DNA of 64,000 bases from Prunus persica (Eukaryota; Streptophyta; Magnoliopsida; Rosales; Rosaceae). Below the pieces are notes generated by a model. It made no database searches. It had not been told where the DNA came from and saw only the letters and a program-made list of their open reading frames with translations. Position 1 is the stretch's first letter; every line of letters starts with the position of its first letter. The position numbers and the translations under genes are program-made. Below are positions 1-12,073 of the stretch, in pieces. The stretch covers positions 22,344,706 through 22,408,705 of the forward strand of contig NC_034009.1 in NCBI RefSeq assembly GCF_000346465.2. Direction: 5' to 3'.

Positions 1-509
1 GCTCATCCCAAGTATGAATTGAAGCATTAGGCAAATAGTATAACCAAAGCTTAGCTTTATCTTTTAAACTAAATGGGAATAGCCTCATCTTGATATGCTC
101 ATCACCAAGGCCTTAAATTTTGATTGTTTATTTCAAAGAATTGCTTAATATGCACGTAAGGATCCTCAGTGGTATTACCATAATAATTTGGAAGAAGATG
201 AATCATACCACTTCTAAGCTCAAACCTGTCAATTGTGAGTTGAGGATAGACGATGCACGAAGGTTGATTGGTGACTTCGGGAATGGAAAACTTATACATA
301 GGTTTTCGAGGTTGGACAACAAGCGCACCACCTCCTTCAACATTATTGTTGTTGTTTGGAATCTCCGCCATCTTGCTTGAACTGTCATATTCGTAACTCT
401 TAGACTCAGTGCTTGAAGAACTATAATTCCTCCTCAAACCAGTACGTACAGCAGCAACTCTTGGTGAAAGTGGCTCAGGTGAACTTTGCTCTTGGTCAGA
501 TTCGGACAT
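1..509 (-). pseudogene. Ty3/gypsy gag fragment, frameshifted, runs off left edge
   Basis: Decayed N-terminal part of a retrotransposon gag. The start is placed at the ATG whose first base is 509, giving a protein beginning MSESDQEQSS. It has a Ser/Asn-rich leader, then a region ending YGNTTEDPYVHIKQFFEI that is typical of plant gypsy gag just before the capsid-like domain. The frame closes at about 102. The expected continuation (GLGDEHIKMRLFPF, then KAKLWLYYLP) is readable in another frame down to base 1, so there is at least one frameshift and one stop. The order LTR, primer site, gag on the minus strand (2376 to 1) fits one element whose remainder lies left of the window. Family assignment rests on the gag motifs and the primer site. 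Confidence 0.8.
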
Positions 510-673
510 ACATGCACACACTAAGAAACTAAATTTAGTGTCTTCAATGGAGATAACAACTAAAAAGACAACCTGAAAACTAAACGAAAAACTAATGAAA
601 AGAAACAAATAAAACTAACAACAACAAAAAAGAACACCCAAAGTAATCTAACTATAGCACCATCGTTACCGGT

Positions 674-691
674 TTCCCCGGCAACGGCACC
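674..691 (-). other. Primer binding site, tRNA-Asp type
   Basis: Read on the minus strand this is TGGTGCCGTTGCCGGGGA, starting seven bases after the LTR end. It is close to the TGGCGCCGTTGCCGGGGA complement of the plant tRNA-Asp 3' end used by Athila/Tat elements, with one mismatch. It fixes the orientation of the element and its LTR boundary. Confidence 0.75.
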
Positions 692-698
692 AAAAACT

Positions 699-2376
699 TG
701 TTGGCCCTATTCTTAACAACTAAAATGAGTTATTAAAAATAACAACTTTAATTCTCGCAAGTGCACGAACCGTTTATAGTATAGCTTATATAAATACGAG
801 GTCGATCTCACGGAGAATGGTAACTTGGTTCCAAGTTAAATTAGTTAGAATGCAGCAAAACATAAAAAACAAGGAAACAAAATAAACTAACAAATGGCAA
901 AGTCTAGGATAGAATCCTAGCACCACACACACACTCGAAATGGAGGGGTTTTTTGTTGAAATGACAATAAGAAAGTGAAATGAAAGTGCTGGAAGGTAAA
1001 CATTAGCATCAATCAACAAGTTGTGAAACAATGATTGAGAGGTATTAGAGCCTTGGAATCCACCACTAGTCTTCCTATCCAAGTTATGAATACATAGCAA
1101 TTGACTCAAGCTCATCAACAATAGATTATCACATACAAGCCTAAGGTATCTAGGTCAAGATGCATGATTCTCCTAAGTCATGTGATTGTGCATGGTATCT
1201 ACACAACACGTGATCTCTAATATGCAATCTAAGCATGGTATCTACTTAGAATAAAGCATACAAGAGTCATTAAGCTCCTTGAGAATATGATAATCACACA
1301 AGTCCTAGAACATGGTATCTGTCCTAGTCAACCTATGGTTATTAACCCTTTGAATGATTCTTAGGCCATTCATATGTTGCTTGTGAAAGGAGAGTAGAAT
1401 TGGTGAATCTAAACCCCAACATGTGCTAGATCCATAAAATTCTAGTTAGCTACTCCAAGAAAACATACATCAAGCACATACTAAACTGGAGGTTAACAAC
1501 TTGATAATGAAAGCAAGGAATTCAATTAACTATGAAATCATCCATAACATTGAATATTTATGACTAGGGCTTCATCCTAAGCCCTAACTAAATGAATTAG
1601 TTAGACATAACTAGGAATACAGAAAATAAGAAATACATAGATAGAATAAAGAGAAGAGAAGAACTAGATGATGGCAGCAAGGTAGTTCCCAAGACAGATC
1701 CAAGCTTTTCTTCCTTTGCAACTAGCTCTCTTCTCTCTTTGTGGTGAATGAGGGAATCTGAATGTGAGTAATGGATGAAATGAATGTATGTGTCTCCTTG
1801 AATGATAGTGCAGCTCTCTATTTATAAAATGCCAAATTTGTCCTCCCTTTTGGCTGGTGAAGCGCACCTCTCTTAGCTGCTGCCTAACTACCTCAGCTGC
1901 CCAATAAATGTCTTTTGTGGACTATTCTTAGTCTCTTTATGGAAAGCTTGACTTTTGTTCATGTTTCTGAGTTCCCAAGCTAATTTGTCTCCCATGTGGT
2001 GCTGCTCTTATGTGTAGCACATGGCTCTATGGATGTAGCCACATTAAATGTGATGGCAGCCAACTATGACTTTTCTGTGAACTTGGTTGAGGCTTTAACG
2101 TGCTGAGGGCCCCGGATTTATCCAATTGGGTTGAAATTTGGATATGTTCTAATAGACACCCATTGGAACAACTTCTATCAAGGATATCTCCTCATCCAAC
2201 CTGTGTAAGTTGCTGAAATGAGGCCTGCAATATGACATACGAAACTGGACTAACAAGGAGTGTGGCCCAAATTGGGTTTGTCTTTAAGCTCATATTCCTC
2301 TTATCCCAATCAGCCCTTAACAAGCATGGGTTGCATCAAATGTGATCCCTTTTTGTCTGAAATTATGAACTTATCA
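699..2376 (-). mobile_element. 5' LTR of the Athila/Tat-like gypsy element
   Basis: On the minus strand it begins TGATAAGTTCATAATTTC (base 2376) and ends CCAACA (base 699), next to the primer site. Most of its length matches the complete solo LTR at 52257-54075 in inverted orientation. Shared blocks include the segment around 2100-2330 and the one around 700-860 with AACTTGGTTCCAAGTT. Compared with that copy it lacks about 90 bp just after its start. A run of GGTATCT repeats lies around 1190-1330. A TATA-like CTATTTATAAAATGCC stretch on the plus strand near 1815 has its counterpart in the other copy. Confidence 0.85.
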
Positions 2377-3885
2377 AATGAAGGAGAGGAAAAGGAAGAT
2401 GAGGGGATTGAAGGGGATGAAGTGCAAAGAAAAAGAAGTGAGGAAGAGGCAGATGAAGTTATTTGGGTTGATGATAACGATGGCAACACCATGGTGACAT
2501 CTTCAGAGTGAGTGAATGCAACATCTTTGACAAATGTTGAGTTAAGTATCGGGGACATTGATTTGGGTCAACCTACAGTTATGGTATCTCAATTGAATGT
2601 TTGGTTGAATGATGAAGTTAAACCCGTGGAACAAGGAGTCCAATTACGGAAGAGGAAGAGGAATATTTCTATGTGGAAGATCACCGAATCTAGTGAATTG
2701 ATGAATAAAACTATGGTAGTTAAAACCCAACTTCGACCCGATGAAGGTGATTCCGCATGATGATATGGTGAAGTTGATGAAATTTTTTTGGGATGGCACC
2801 AGGGACCAAAGTAAGTCTTTGTTTTCTTATAGAGATGGCATAAGTGTATATTTTTGAAATGTTCTCGTGTAAAACCTTTTTACATTCGCAGTTTAGTGAT
2901 GAAATTTGGCTATGTGGCAGATGGGATTGAATTTCGCTCCCCTTGTCAAAGACGACAGTTGGTTGCAAGGAGATGTAAATGTAATTGATTATGCATTTCT
3001 TTTAATGTACTTAGTTTTTGAAATTGGCAACAAAAACATGTGTAGCACATTGATTGGGTGTTGTATCTCATCCAAAAGCAACAATAAGAATTTGAGGCTG
3101 TAGAAATATTGGAGTGAACAACCACAAATTTATTTTTCATGGTATGTCATAGGCCTTAACCGAGTGCATTTAATTATGACACATTATATCCATACTTACT
3201 TTTTGGAGATGTTTACAACTTCTATTTTCTATTTCAAAAAATCACATCCATACTTGCTTTGTGGATAATAAAAGAAAAAAAGAGCATGTCAGGTGGAAAA
3301 TTAGAAACAGTTTACTCAAAGTTGTTAATGGCGAGCTTCCGGCGTGTGGGATGAGTTGACACATCATGTTTAAGGTGTATGTCCCTTTTATGTTGACAAA
3401 GCATAAGCATTGGGTAGCTCTAATGATTGATCTAGTTAATTGTGAAATCAAAGTGTACGATTCAATGGTTGTACTTATTCCGAATGAGATCTTGAAGCAT
3501 GAACTTGCCCCCCTTTCAACTTCGCTTCCAAATATTTTGAACGATATAGACGTTTATAAAGAAGGTCTTTACACAAATGATTACAGCCGAGATTGGTAGT
3601 GTCTGTGGCCAATAGAACATGTGAGTATTCTACAGTAGTCTAATGAGTGAGAGCACAACTTGTTAATTTAGTTTTACTACTTTAAATTGTCAATTACACT
3701 CGAATGTATTTCTTGAATTGATTGGGTTCTTCGTTTGCTTAAGAGGCGATTGTGGCATGTTCGTGTTGAAATACATTGAGTTTTTGAAAGCTGGGATTCC
3801 TTTAACTAGTTGCACCTCGCATAACATGCCATTTTTCCAATTGAAGTTGGTTGCAGAGATATTACGGGGAGATGCTTACAAATAG
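2377..3885 (+). pseudogene. Ulp1-like cysteine protease fragment (transposon-type C48 peptidase)
   Basis: Remains of a Ulp1/SENP-type protease of the kind carried by plant Mutator-like and other transposons. An acidic stretch with LRKRKRN lies at 2377-2760. The protease core is at 3366-3599, where the catalytic His sits in KHKHWVALMIDL and the Asp in the following KVYDS. The catalytic Cys is in GDCGMFVLKYIEF, about 3746-3785, after an intron-like gap. The reading ends at a stop near 3885. In-frame stops at 2509-2514 and the lack of a complete frame argue for a dead copy. The left part was cut by the gypsy LTR that ends at 2376. Function is inferred only from the catalytic motif pattern. Confidence 0.6.
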
Positions 3886-5560
3886 TTATTAGTTGAACAT
3901 TTTTTATGGTTTTTTTTTTTTTTGGTTTGAAACATTTTGTAATGGTTGAGATTGTATTGTTTGGTCAAAGGGCTCTCAAAAGGATCTGCCAAGTACTTAT
4001 CCACTTCATTGGATATCTCAACGGATTGCTCATCCTTCCTTCTTTGCACAAATTGTTGCATTAGTTGAAATGTGGCATCTACATTTTCACCAATTTGTGA
4101 AACCTCATCCTCATCAATTTGGCTCACAACATCATCCCCAACCCTTTATACTCATTATATAAATCATTCAAACACTTTACAACCTCATCTTGCTTTCTAG
4201 CATCCGCCCCAAGATTGCCAAAGCTTATTTGGAGCATTTGAAGCTTCATCCCTAGGTATAATACATTGCCCAAAAATATAAACTTATTCACAACCTCAAA
4301 GCTCCCCCAATATTTGTCAAATTTGAACTTCATTGAAGATGCTACCTGTTGCATAGTAGGATTTCTAGGATCCTTCATTTTTGTTTCTATTAGAACTTGT
4401 AACCCAACCAATTCTAGGAAAATTATTGTGGAGTTTTGATTGCACTAAACTTCAATGTAACATCATAAAACTTTTTGAGAAAATGTACAAAAGCTAATGC
4501 CTTCTCCCAATCATCATAATTTGGAGGTCCTACTCTCTTAACCATCACTTTCTTAACATTCTCTTCCTCTATAAAGTAAGCTTGAAACACTTTATAACCA
4601 TGGACATCCTTTTAAAGACTTGCCTATACTTGAATGCACCTTCAAGTATTTTGTAGGTTGCATTCCACCTTGTAGGCACATCTATTGGCACATTTGTCAT
4701 CTTATCCATCTTACATGCAATGTCAAACTCTCTAAACTTGTCCAACCTCGCCGGAGAAGAGTGAATAAACTTTACACAATTTCTTATACCCTCAATTGAG
4801 GCACTAAGCTCCTTCAACCCATCCTTAACAATTAAGTTAAGAATGTGACAAGCACACCTCAAGTGCAAGTACTTCTCATCCAACATTAAGGTATTCATTG
4901 CCTTTAGGGTTTGTGCCATATATTCAACTGCCCCATCAACGGTAATTGTGAACACCTTGTGTATACCCCAATCCGTCAAACATGCATCTAGGGTTTTCCC
5001 TATGTCAATGCCCTTGTGACTAGTGATCATTTTGAAGCTAATTATTCTTTTTCGCAAGTTCCAATCACTATCCATAAAGTGAACTGTCACAACTATGTAA
5101 TTTATGTTTTAGATAGATGTCCAAGTATCGATTGTAATACTAACTCTTTGTTCACTAATCACACATTATTTTTGCCTTTTCAAGCATGTATAACTCCCAC
5201 ATCCCCTTGGTACCTTCAATCGAGATTGCACCTCATACATCATTTCCTTAAAACCCGAGCCCACAACGACTCTAAAAGGATGCTCATCCTTAATGATGTA
5301 CCTCACAATCTTTAACTCATGCTTTTTTTTTATTTATTAAATGTGTGAGGGACCAATCCACTACCTATTGTATCCGAAGTCAAGGAAGGTTGATTTACAT
5401 CACCTTGTTAATAAAGAGGAAAGAGCTTGCATCTCCTCTCTATGTAAGTTTAAACTCATTGTCCCATTTTTTTAGGGTCCGTCAGCGTCTCCAATTTGCA
5501 ATAATTGCAACCCCCTATAATCTTCTCTACCCGATTACCATCATTCTTTATTTGTTTTGT
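3876..5560 (-). pseudogene. hAT transposase remnant (RICESLEEPER/BED-type)
   Basis: Minus-strand pieces of a plant hAT transposase, in order. A BED-type zinc-finger start with CNYCKLETLTDP lies near 5500. The RNase-H-like core is at 4569-5090, with KVFTITVDGA, LRCACHILNLIVKDGL and VPTRWNATYKIL. The DUF4413-like part is at 4124-4411, with MKFKFDKYWGSF and NKFIFLGNVLYLG. The tail at 3876-4127 contains the EVDKYLADPFE motif that precedes the C-terminal dimerisation region. Stops and frame changes separate the pieces, and the C-terminal dimerisation domain itself was not found. It lies tail to tail with the Ulp1-like fragment, so the two may come from one compound insertion or from separate events. 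Confidence 0.8.
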
Positions 5561-5599
5561 GCAATGTAACCATACCTTCAATTTTCGATTTTTCCTCCT

Positions 5600-7485
5600 A
5601 TCTCACACAATAATCCCCTCGTGTGTGGGGGTGTGGTGTTTGAGTTGGAGATTGTGTTTCTAGTGTTTCGGTTTGTGTTTAGGGATTAGAGGCATTAGGT
5701 GTGTTAGAGTGGCTAGACTTCATCTATTAAACACAACACAACAAGAACAACATAGAAGTATATTAATATATTAATATATTAAAACATAATCAAATTAAAA
5801 CACAAAACAACAAATTAAACTAAAAAAATAGAAACCAAATCAATTGAAAATCATAATTTCCAATTCCATTCCCAATTCAAAGCCCTAATGTTGAAACCCT
5901 CAAAATTAGCCTATATAATGTAAACACAATAAAATAAAAGGTCCAAAGCAAAATCAATTCAATTGAACTATTTAATTAACCCTAAACAGCCTAAACTCCT
6001 GTTGAAGGAAAATGTGAACCTCTCAACATAATTTCACCACCACTAATTAATTAATGGGGTTTTATTATTTTAGGATCAACCTATTCGAGACGTAGTGTCT
6101 CTTAATTACAATCTCTTGCTTCAAGGGAACACCCTTTGATTCCATCATAAAGAAATAGAACGTGTGTATTTGGTTTTGTGGCTGCCCTTAAGTCAAACCT
6201 CAAGGTGCCTACGTATCCCTTGCGGGAATCAAGCCACTCGTAGTTCAAAGAATCGCAATGAATAAATGACTCTTTGCGAGGGAAATTTGATTTGAATTGT
6301 ATTAAGAAGCATTTGAGTGAATTTAGTGTGAATAAACTAGGAATTCGATATGGAATTGTGTTTTGGACGGTTGCATCTAGATTGAATCCCTAGATTGCCT
6401 ACGTACCCTTTCGAAGGGATCAAAGCAACGTAGTTCGGATTTAAGATTTAGAAATTAGCGGGTAAGTGTGGCCCACTAATTAAGAATTTGTGTTTGAGAG
6501 ATTTGAATTGAAATTTGCATGGGTAGATGACCCATGAAAAATTGGATGATTTTGTACCACTTTTCTTGTTGTCAATGTCCAAGAAAAATAATGAGTAATT
6601 TTGATTATCCCATTAATTTTTCCTAAAATTGACAATTGCACTTGGGAAAGTGTTTTGGCAAAATTTGGTTAAGATAAACCAGGGATTTAAATTTGGTTAT
6701 GGTTGCGTCTATTGGGATGTTAGACTGCCTACATACCCTTGACGGGATCAAACCAACGTAGTTCCAAAAATTTGATTTAATTTGCGTGATTTTGTACCAC
6801 TTGGGCCTTTGATGTGGTTTTGTACCACTTGGGCTTCAATTTGTTGATTTGGGAATTAATGGGCATTTTAGCAATTTAAGCCAATTAATCCATAATTTGC
6901 GAGCTTAAGACTTTGCATCAACTGTTCGCCAACTGGATTGTTTTCAATGGACAAGTCCATTGGGCTTGAGATTTGTAATGAACAAGTCCATTGTATTTGA
7001 GGTCGCCAAATCTTAGAATATTGTCTTGAGACTGTCAGGTTTTGACATATTTAAGAAATAACCCACATGAACGGACGGTTATCGAGACATAGGATGTACG
7101 ATGTCTTCAAATATTTTATTTTGAGTTTATATCAAATGTCCACTTGCCAAGACATTTTGCAACTTGAGGTATATATTTTTTCCTTTTCTCATATCCCATT
7201 CATTTCAGACTTGGTGCCGAAATCACATGGTCCCAAATTTAATTAAGGCACCCCAAAATGAAAATCCTTCTCCCAGTGGGTTTTGAATGAGCCAAATGTT
7301 CCTTGTTGAATTGGAAGACCTTGGAGTGATAAGAAGAACAGCAGCCCTTCTCCATATAGGTTTAGACCACGCATGCATCTATTTTTAAATAGATACGTTT
7401 GCACGACAGTAAACTAAAGCAAAGAACTTCTCTTTATCAAACCATAGACTTTGCTTGACCTCTGCTACCAATTAGAGATAATTCT
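5600..7485. other. Gene-free block, probably a decayed LTR
   Basis: No reading frame of interest. The stretch holds three copies of the TGCCTACGTA...CGTAGTTC motif at 6207, 6397 and 6727. It also has repeated phrases such as GATTTTGTACCACTT near 6548, 6786 and 6815. Because the same motif sits in LTR-type repeats further right, I read this as an old LTR or untranslated leader of a retroelement. No termini or target duplication could be fixed. Confidence 0.4.
6207..6764 (+). repeat. Three copies of the CTACGTA...CGTAGTTC hairpin motif
   Basis: Copies at 6207-6246, 6397-6436 and 6727-6764. Each reads GCCTAC, then a short C-run/G-run stem with a 3-5 base loop, then ATCAA and finally CGTAGTTC. 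The inner stems differ: CCC/GGG, CCCTT/AAGGG and CCC/GGG with another loop. The outer CTAC/GTAG pairing is kept in all three. Confidence 0.8.
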
Positions 7486-7489
7486 TTGA

Positions 7490-8870
7490 GAGATTCACTA
7501 TTATACCTAATATAGGATCCCATATTATAAAAAAATAAAAATAAAAAATAAAAAATAAAAAACCTATATGAAATGGACTTTAGAAACATACCCAAAACCC
7601 ATTTACAAAACAAAAAGGCTTTTAACTTATTTTAAATTACAAAACTGCTATTGATTTCTTAAAACAAACCCAACCCCAAAACCTCATATAAAAAACTCAA
7701 AACACTCAATAGGGCATCAAAGTAATTTAATAATCAAAATTAAATTCAATAGGTTCAGCTGTCATTTTTTGGGTTTTTTGTGGGTATATTTATAAATATT
7801 AAATGGTGTAGAATTTATTTATAGTTTTAGTGTTAAGAATAGGTATATGACTAAATATCTCATATATAAAGGGGCTGTCTTGAATGGTTCTCTTTGACTG
7901 AAAATTGAATAAAAGAAAAGGAGATGGGCAATAGTAAAAGTATAGCAATAGTAAACAAAAAGAAGAGGAGTTGGCAAGACAAAAACCGCAAGCTTTCTCT
8001 TTGGTCTCTGAAGCAAAAGGACAGATTGTTTTCTCCACCAAATAAAGAAATCTGAAGGCCTTCAATCTGGCAGCACAATCTGTACATACAAAAAGAGAAG
8101 ACAAAATGTCAGAAACATATAAGCAAACAAAAAGAAAATGGAGTTTATGGGCATAGGTTAGCACGTGAAAAGTAAGAGGATTTTTTCCCCTTGTGTGTAG
8201 CTGGCGATGAGCAAGAAAAAGGGAGGTGGAACTCTACGTCCTGCCAATTGAAAGTCTCAAAGGTTTTCTTTGGTTATTGACCTTGGGAAAGTTACAGCAC
8301 ACAAAGGACAATAAGAGAATTTGCCTCTTTTGGTTCCAAGTCACTTGCGAAGCTGAATCCCAGAAGCATCCAATTGACTAGAGCGTCTTCTATTGCTATT
8401 GATGTTGCTGTCCATGCAAAAAAAAGCCAAGTTAGTTCAATCAATAAATATATATATATATATATATAAAAGAATTAAAGAAAGGCATGGGGATGCTACC
8501 ACGTGAAGGACAAAACAAGAGAAACAATTACAGATATTTAGTTATATACCCATTCTTAGAATTAAAATTATAAATAGACCCTACACCATTTAATTTTTAT
8601 AAATATATCCAAAAAAATGACAGCTGGACGTATTGAATTTAATTTTGATTATTAAATTACTTTGATGCCCTATTGAGTGTTTTGGATTTTTTTTATGAGG
8701 TTTTGGAGTTGGGTTTATTTTAAGAAATTAATAGCAGTTTTGTAATTTAAAAGAAATTAAAAGTTTGTTTGTTATATTGTAAATGGACTTTAGGTGTGTT
8801 TCTAAAGTCCATTTCATATATGGTTTTTTTAAATAATTTGGGCTCCTATATTAGGTATAATAGTGAATAT
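7490..8870. mobile_element. Non-autonomous DNA element with ~350-bp terminal inverted repeats
   Basis: The sequence from about 7490 to 7860 returns in reverse complement at about 8530 to 8870. It starts TTCACTATTATACCTAATAT and ends with the matching ATATTAGGTATAATAGTGAA. Long TIRs with a unique interior are typical of Mutator-like elements. I could not find a convincing 9-bp target duplication. The roughly 670-bp interior (7870-8520) is not AT-only filler and encodes no transposase, so it may be captured host sequence. A (TA)n run lies at 8447-8469. Confidence 0.75.
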
Positions 8871-9239
8871 CCCTTTTTTTTTTTTCATTACTTTTTTTTT
8901 TTTGGTTGCCCCTTGTTGCAAACAAAATACAACAAACACACCCACCACTTTTCTTTTGCTCCGTTATCTCTTCAACCGCTGGCTCTCCTCTTCTTCTTTT
9001 TTTTTTTTCTTTTTTTTTTTTTTCTGTGTTGACTTGCTGGCAGCAAGTGCCCATAGGGAGGCAATTCAATTGCCGTGAGACCCTTTTATTTTTAGATGCT
9101 CCATACAGAGTTTTTTACATGCCCTCCTTCTTTGATTTTGATTCCATGGTGGGTTCACCACCATATCCTCCTCAACTCTCCATGATTTGAGACATCCCCT
9201 GCATTTGGAAGCATTTAACCAGAGTTGCCTGTTGGAAAT

Positions 9240-9466
9240 ATGATGATTGAAATCATCATGGAAGACAATCTTCCCTGTTGGTTGTGGACTGAAAACATCG
9301 ATGGAATTATTTTAACGAAGCCAATCCTTGGAGAGAGATTCCTAACTTTGTTTATGATGATTGAAATCATCATAGCCAAGAATCTCTGTGGACTGATCAA
9401 AAAGCTGGGTGCAGATCGTCCCTTAGAGAGATTCTTGACCTTTTTTATGATGATAGAAATCATCAT
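9240..9466. repeat. Three near-identical 20-bp palindromes
   Basis: ATGATGATT and AATCATCAT arms around a 2-base centre occur at 9240-9259 and 9354-9373. A one-base variant (ATGATGATAG at its left) is at 9447-9466. The second and third copies share flanks (AGAGAGATTC before, CATAGCCA or CATCGCCA after), so the cluster looks like a diverged tandem array of 90-115 bp units with the palindrome as the best kept part. Confidence 0.75.
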
Positions 9467-10401
9467 CGCCAGGACCCCTCAGGTTGATTGAAACCTGAAG
9501 TCTTGAGCAAACAAGAAAATTATGCCATGAAACTATGATTTTACCTTGAGATGACTTTTGCTTTCTTTGGCGTGCTTGCTCTCTTTCTTTTCTTCCTGCG
9601 GCTATTCTCTCATATGCTTCTTTTTCTTTCTGCGGCTATTCTCTTCTCTACTCCTCTTTTTTTTTCTTAAACGCAGGCGTGTCTCTTTTATAGGCCATGA
9701 GTCTTGAGGAGTTTGAGATTGAGTAAACTATCACTCCTTGGCCTTAGTGTTTGATAAAAACACTCTAAGTACAACCCTTGCATCAAAACAACTTTTATTC
9801 CTTTACATATGGATGAATTATTTTTGTGGTCACTCACTTTTAATAAATTTCCACGTAGACAGCCATCCCCTTTATTTGATGAAAAAAAATATCATTTAAA
9901 CAACTCCGTCAAATTAAAATAAAAAATAGCCCAACATAATTAAATTATACTTAAAAACATAATCTATTCAATTCACATTTTAAAACATATCCAATCAATT
10001 CACATTAACCCTAAACCCTCAGTACTGATCAATTCACAATTTTATTAACCCTAAAACGTATCCTAAATATAATTAACAAATTATTTATAAACATAATGAA
10101 CAAAACATAATTGCTAGATTAAACCCCAATTCAAAGTTCAATTTCAGAAATTGGGTAAAAAATTTACTTGAAGATGAGGAGATAACGATGCAGAGACGAT
10201 GATAAGCGACTGAGAGAGGCAACGAGGTTGATGAGTTTCTTTCCGAAAGGAAGAGACGACACACACAGAGACTGAGATGAGAGACTAGAGAGAGACTGAG
10301 ACGAGGCAGCGAGGTGGACTAAGAGATTGAGAGCGGGGACGATGATGAGTGACTGAGAGAGGCAGTGACATTGTCTGAGAGAAAGGTGGCGACATTGGTT
10401 G

Positions 10402-10434
<33 letters not shown>

Positions 10435-10625
10435 CGACGAGGTCTGTGGTGTTTTCGCGAAGGGTTTGAGAGAGATGAGTAAGATTGACAAGTTGAGAGA
10501 GAGAGAGAGAGAGATGAGATGTGCAAGTGATTGATTTGACAGCTAGGATTGATCGAAACTAAGAAATCCTAGTTGTTAGATTCATCTAATGGCTGTTAGT
10601 GAATATAAAATATTTATAAATGGGT

Positions 10626-10752
10626 AATGCTAAGCATACTACATTGTGTACTACCTCTCTAATAGAGATGGAGCCCACCAATACAATTGGGCCCATCTCT
10701 ATTAGAGAGATGGTACACAATGTGGTACGAAAAATGTGATAAGCCTAGCATT
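10626..10752. mobile_element. Short MITE-like inverted repeat
   Basis: About 127 bp made almost entirely of two inverted arms. The left arm starts AATGCTAAGCATACTACATT and contains CTCTCTAATAGAGATGG. The right arm ends with GCCTAGCATT and contains the complement of the same block. The arms meet at CCACCAATACAATTGGGCCC. Such a fold-back with AT-rich flanks is typical of a MITE. No target duplication was settled. Confidence 0.6.
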
Positions 10753-12073
10753 TTTCTTTATAAATATTTAATTAAATTATTTGCGGTATATCACAAAATT
10801 GAGATTTTCATAACCGCATCGACAACTGCACAGTGCAATCAGTTTAAAAAACAGCAAATTGTGGTCGATTTTGCTGCGATGACGGTTAGATTGCGGTGAA
10901 TAATCGGTCGGTAACTGCGGTTTTGTTGTATATCGGTCTAAAATGTCAGCCCTAGAAAGAAGAGGAGAGGGAGAAGAACAATGGCTTCCTCCCCCTCAAA
11001 GTGAAAACGGCGCTAAGTGCGTTTTCGGGAAGAGAGGGGGCTTAAGGTTTTGTTTCCTCGCCATGTGTAACAAGATGAGATGAGATGAGAGTGAATTACT
11101 TAAAACAATAAGAAAATTAAAGCAAAAGTAATAATCAATTGAAAGTAGTTTTTTTGTAGCTAAAACGTAAATTTACTTATTATTTTTAGCTTTTAAGGTA
11201 AATATTTAAAAAAATTGTATTCATTTTTTCTACTATTGATGCTGGTTAAATTTGTGCAAAATGTTATGAATGAATTCCTATTTACCATAGTTACTTTTGT
11301 GGATAATGTTTCTCAATTAGTAAATAAGATCCCAAAGAAAATGAAAAAAGATTGATAAAGAAAAAAGGACAAATAGGAAAATAGTATAGGATACAGAGAG
11401 ATTACGAGATGAGATTGGAGAGTAAATTTAGGTTTCAGCCCAAAAAAAAAAATTCACTTTTGGAAAAAACAAAAGCTTTTTCAAAAAAGACAGAAAAACC
11501 TCTCAATTTTCAAATCAAAGACAAGCAAATGTAAAGACTTCCTTAGAAAATTCAAAAATAAATAAGGGCAATTTTGTTTATGTTGGCTTCTTTTGAAAAA
11601 TTTCTCTCTCTTTTGGCATTTTCCAAAGTCTCCTTTGGAGAGTAAATTTATCTCTTGAACTTGAACCACAGGAGTTTAAGAGATTGTGGTCATCCAAAGT
11701 TGGATATTAATCCAATGATTCAAAAAAGTTTCTTGAAAGAAGTGCAAGAACGAGAGAACCGTTGAATTTATATCTAATGATGAGTGAATGAGTAAACCGT
11801 TCAATTTATATCCAATCGTGTAACCACAAATCGCTTGAATCGTTGTAATCCAAGAGTTGGGAATGATAGATTACATTCGAGAAGGTTATGGAAAGCGGGT
11901 AAGTGCTGGAGCGTTCGGTCAGAGCGTGGGAACAATTTTAAAGACGTGTTCTATTCGGTAAATTCCCATCCCAAACCAAAATCAAAGCAACGCGGTGGTG
12001 GATTTTGATACCTCTGCAGCGGAGGCAGACGAAGAAGGAGACAGAAACTGAGAAATTGAGAAAGAAGACAGAG

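Larger units (their letters stand above)
8871..11945. other. Gene-free stretch with simple repeats
   Basis: No coding region could be supported. It contains T-runs at 8873-8900 and 8998-9025, the three palindromes described separately, a CT-rich block at 9580-9680 and GA-rich microsatellite DNA at 10160-10520. A MITE lies at 10626-10752 and AT-rich sequence follows. The long frames in the GA-rich block are only low-complexity Ser/Leu runs. Confidence 0.6.

Noticed and set aside
9215..9491. Overlapping open frames on both strands with repeated MMIEIII/MMISIII phrases
   Set aside because: They are a by-product of the three ATGATGATT palindromes and have no protein-like composition.
10164..10526. 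120-codon frame rich in Ser and Leu
   Set aside because: It is a translation of (GA)n/(CT)n microsatellite DNA.
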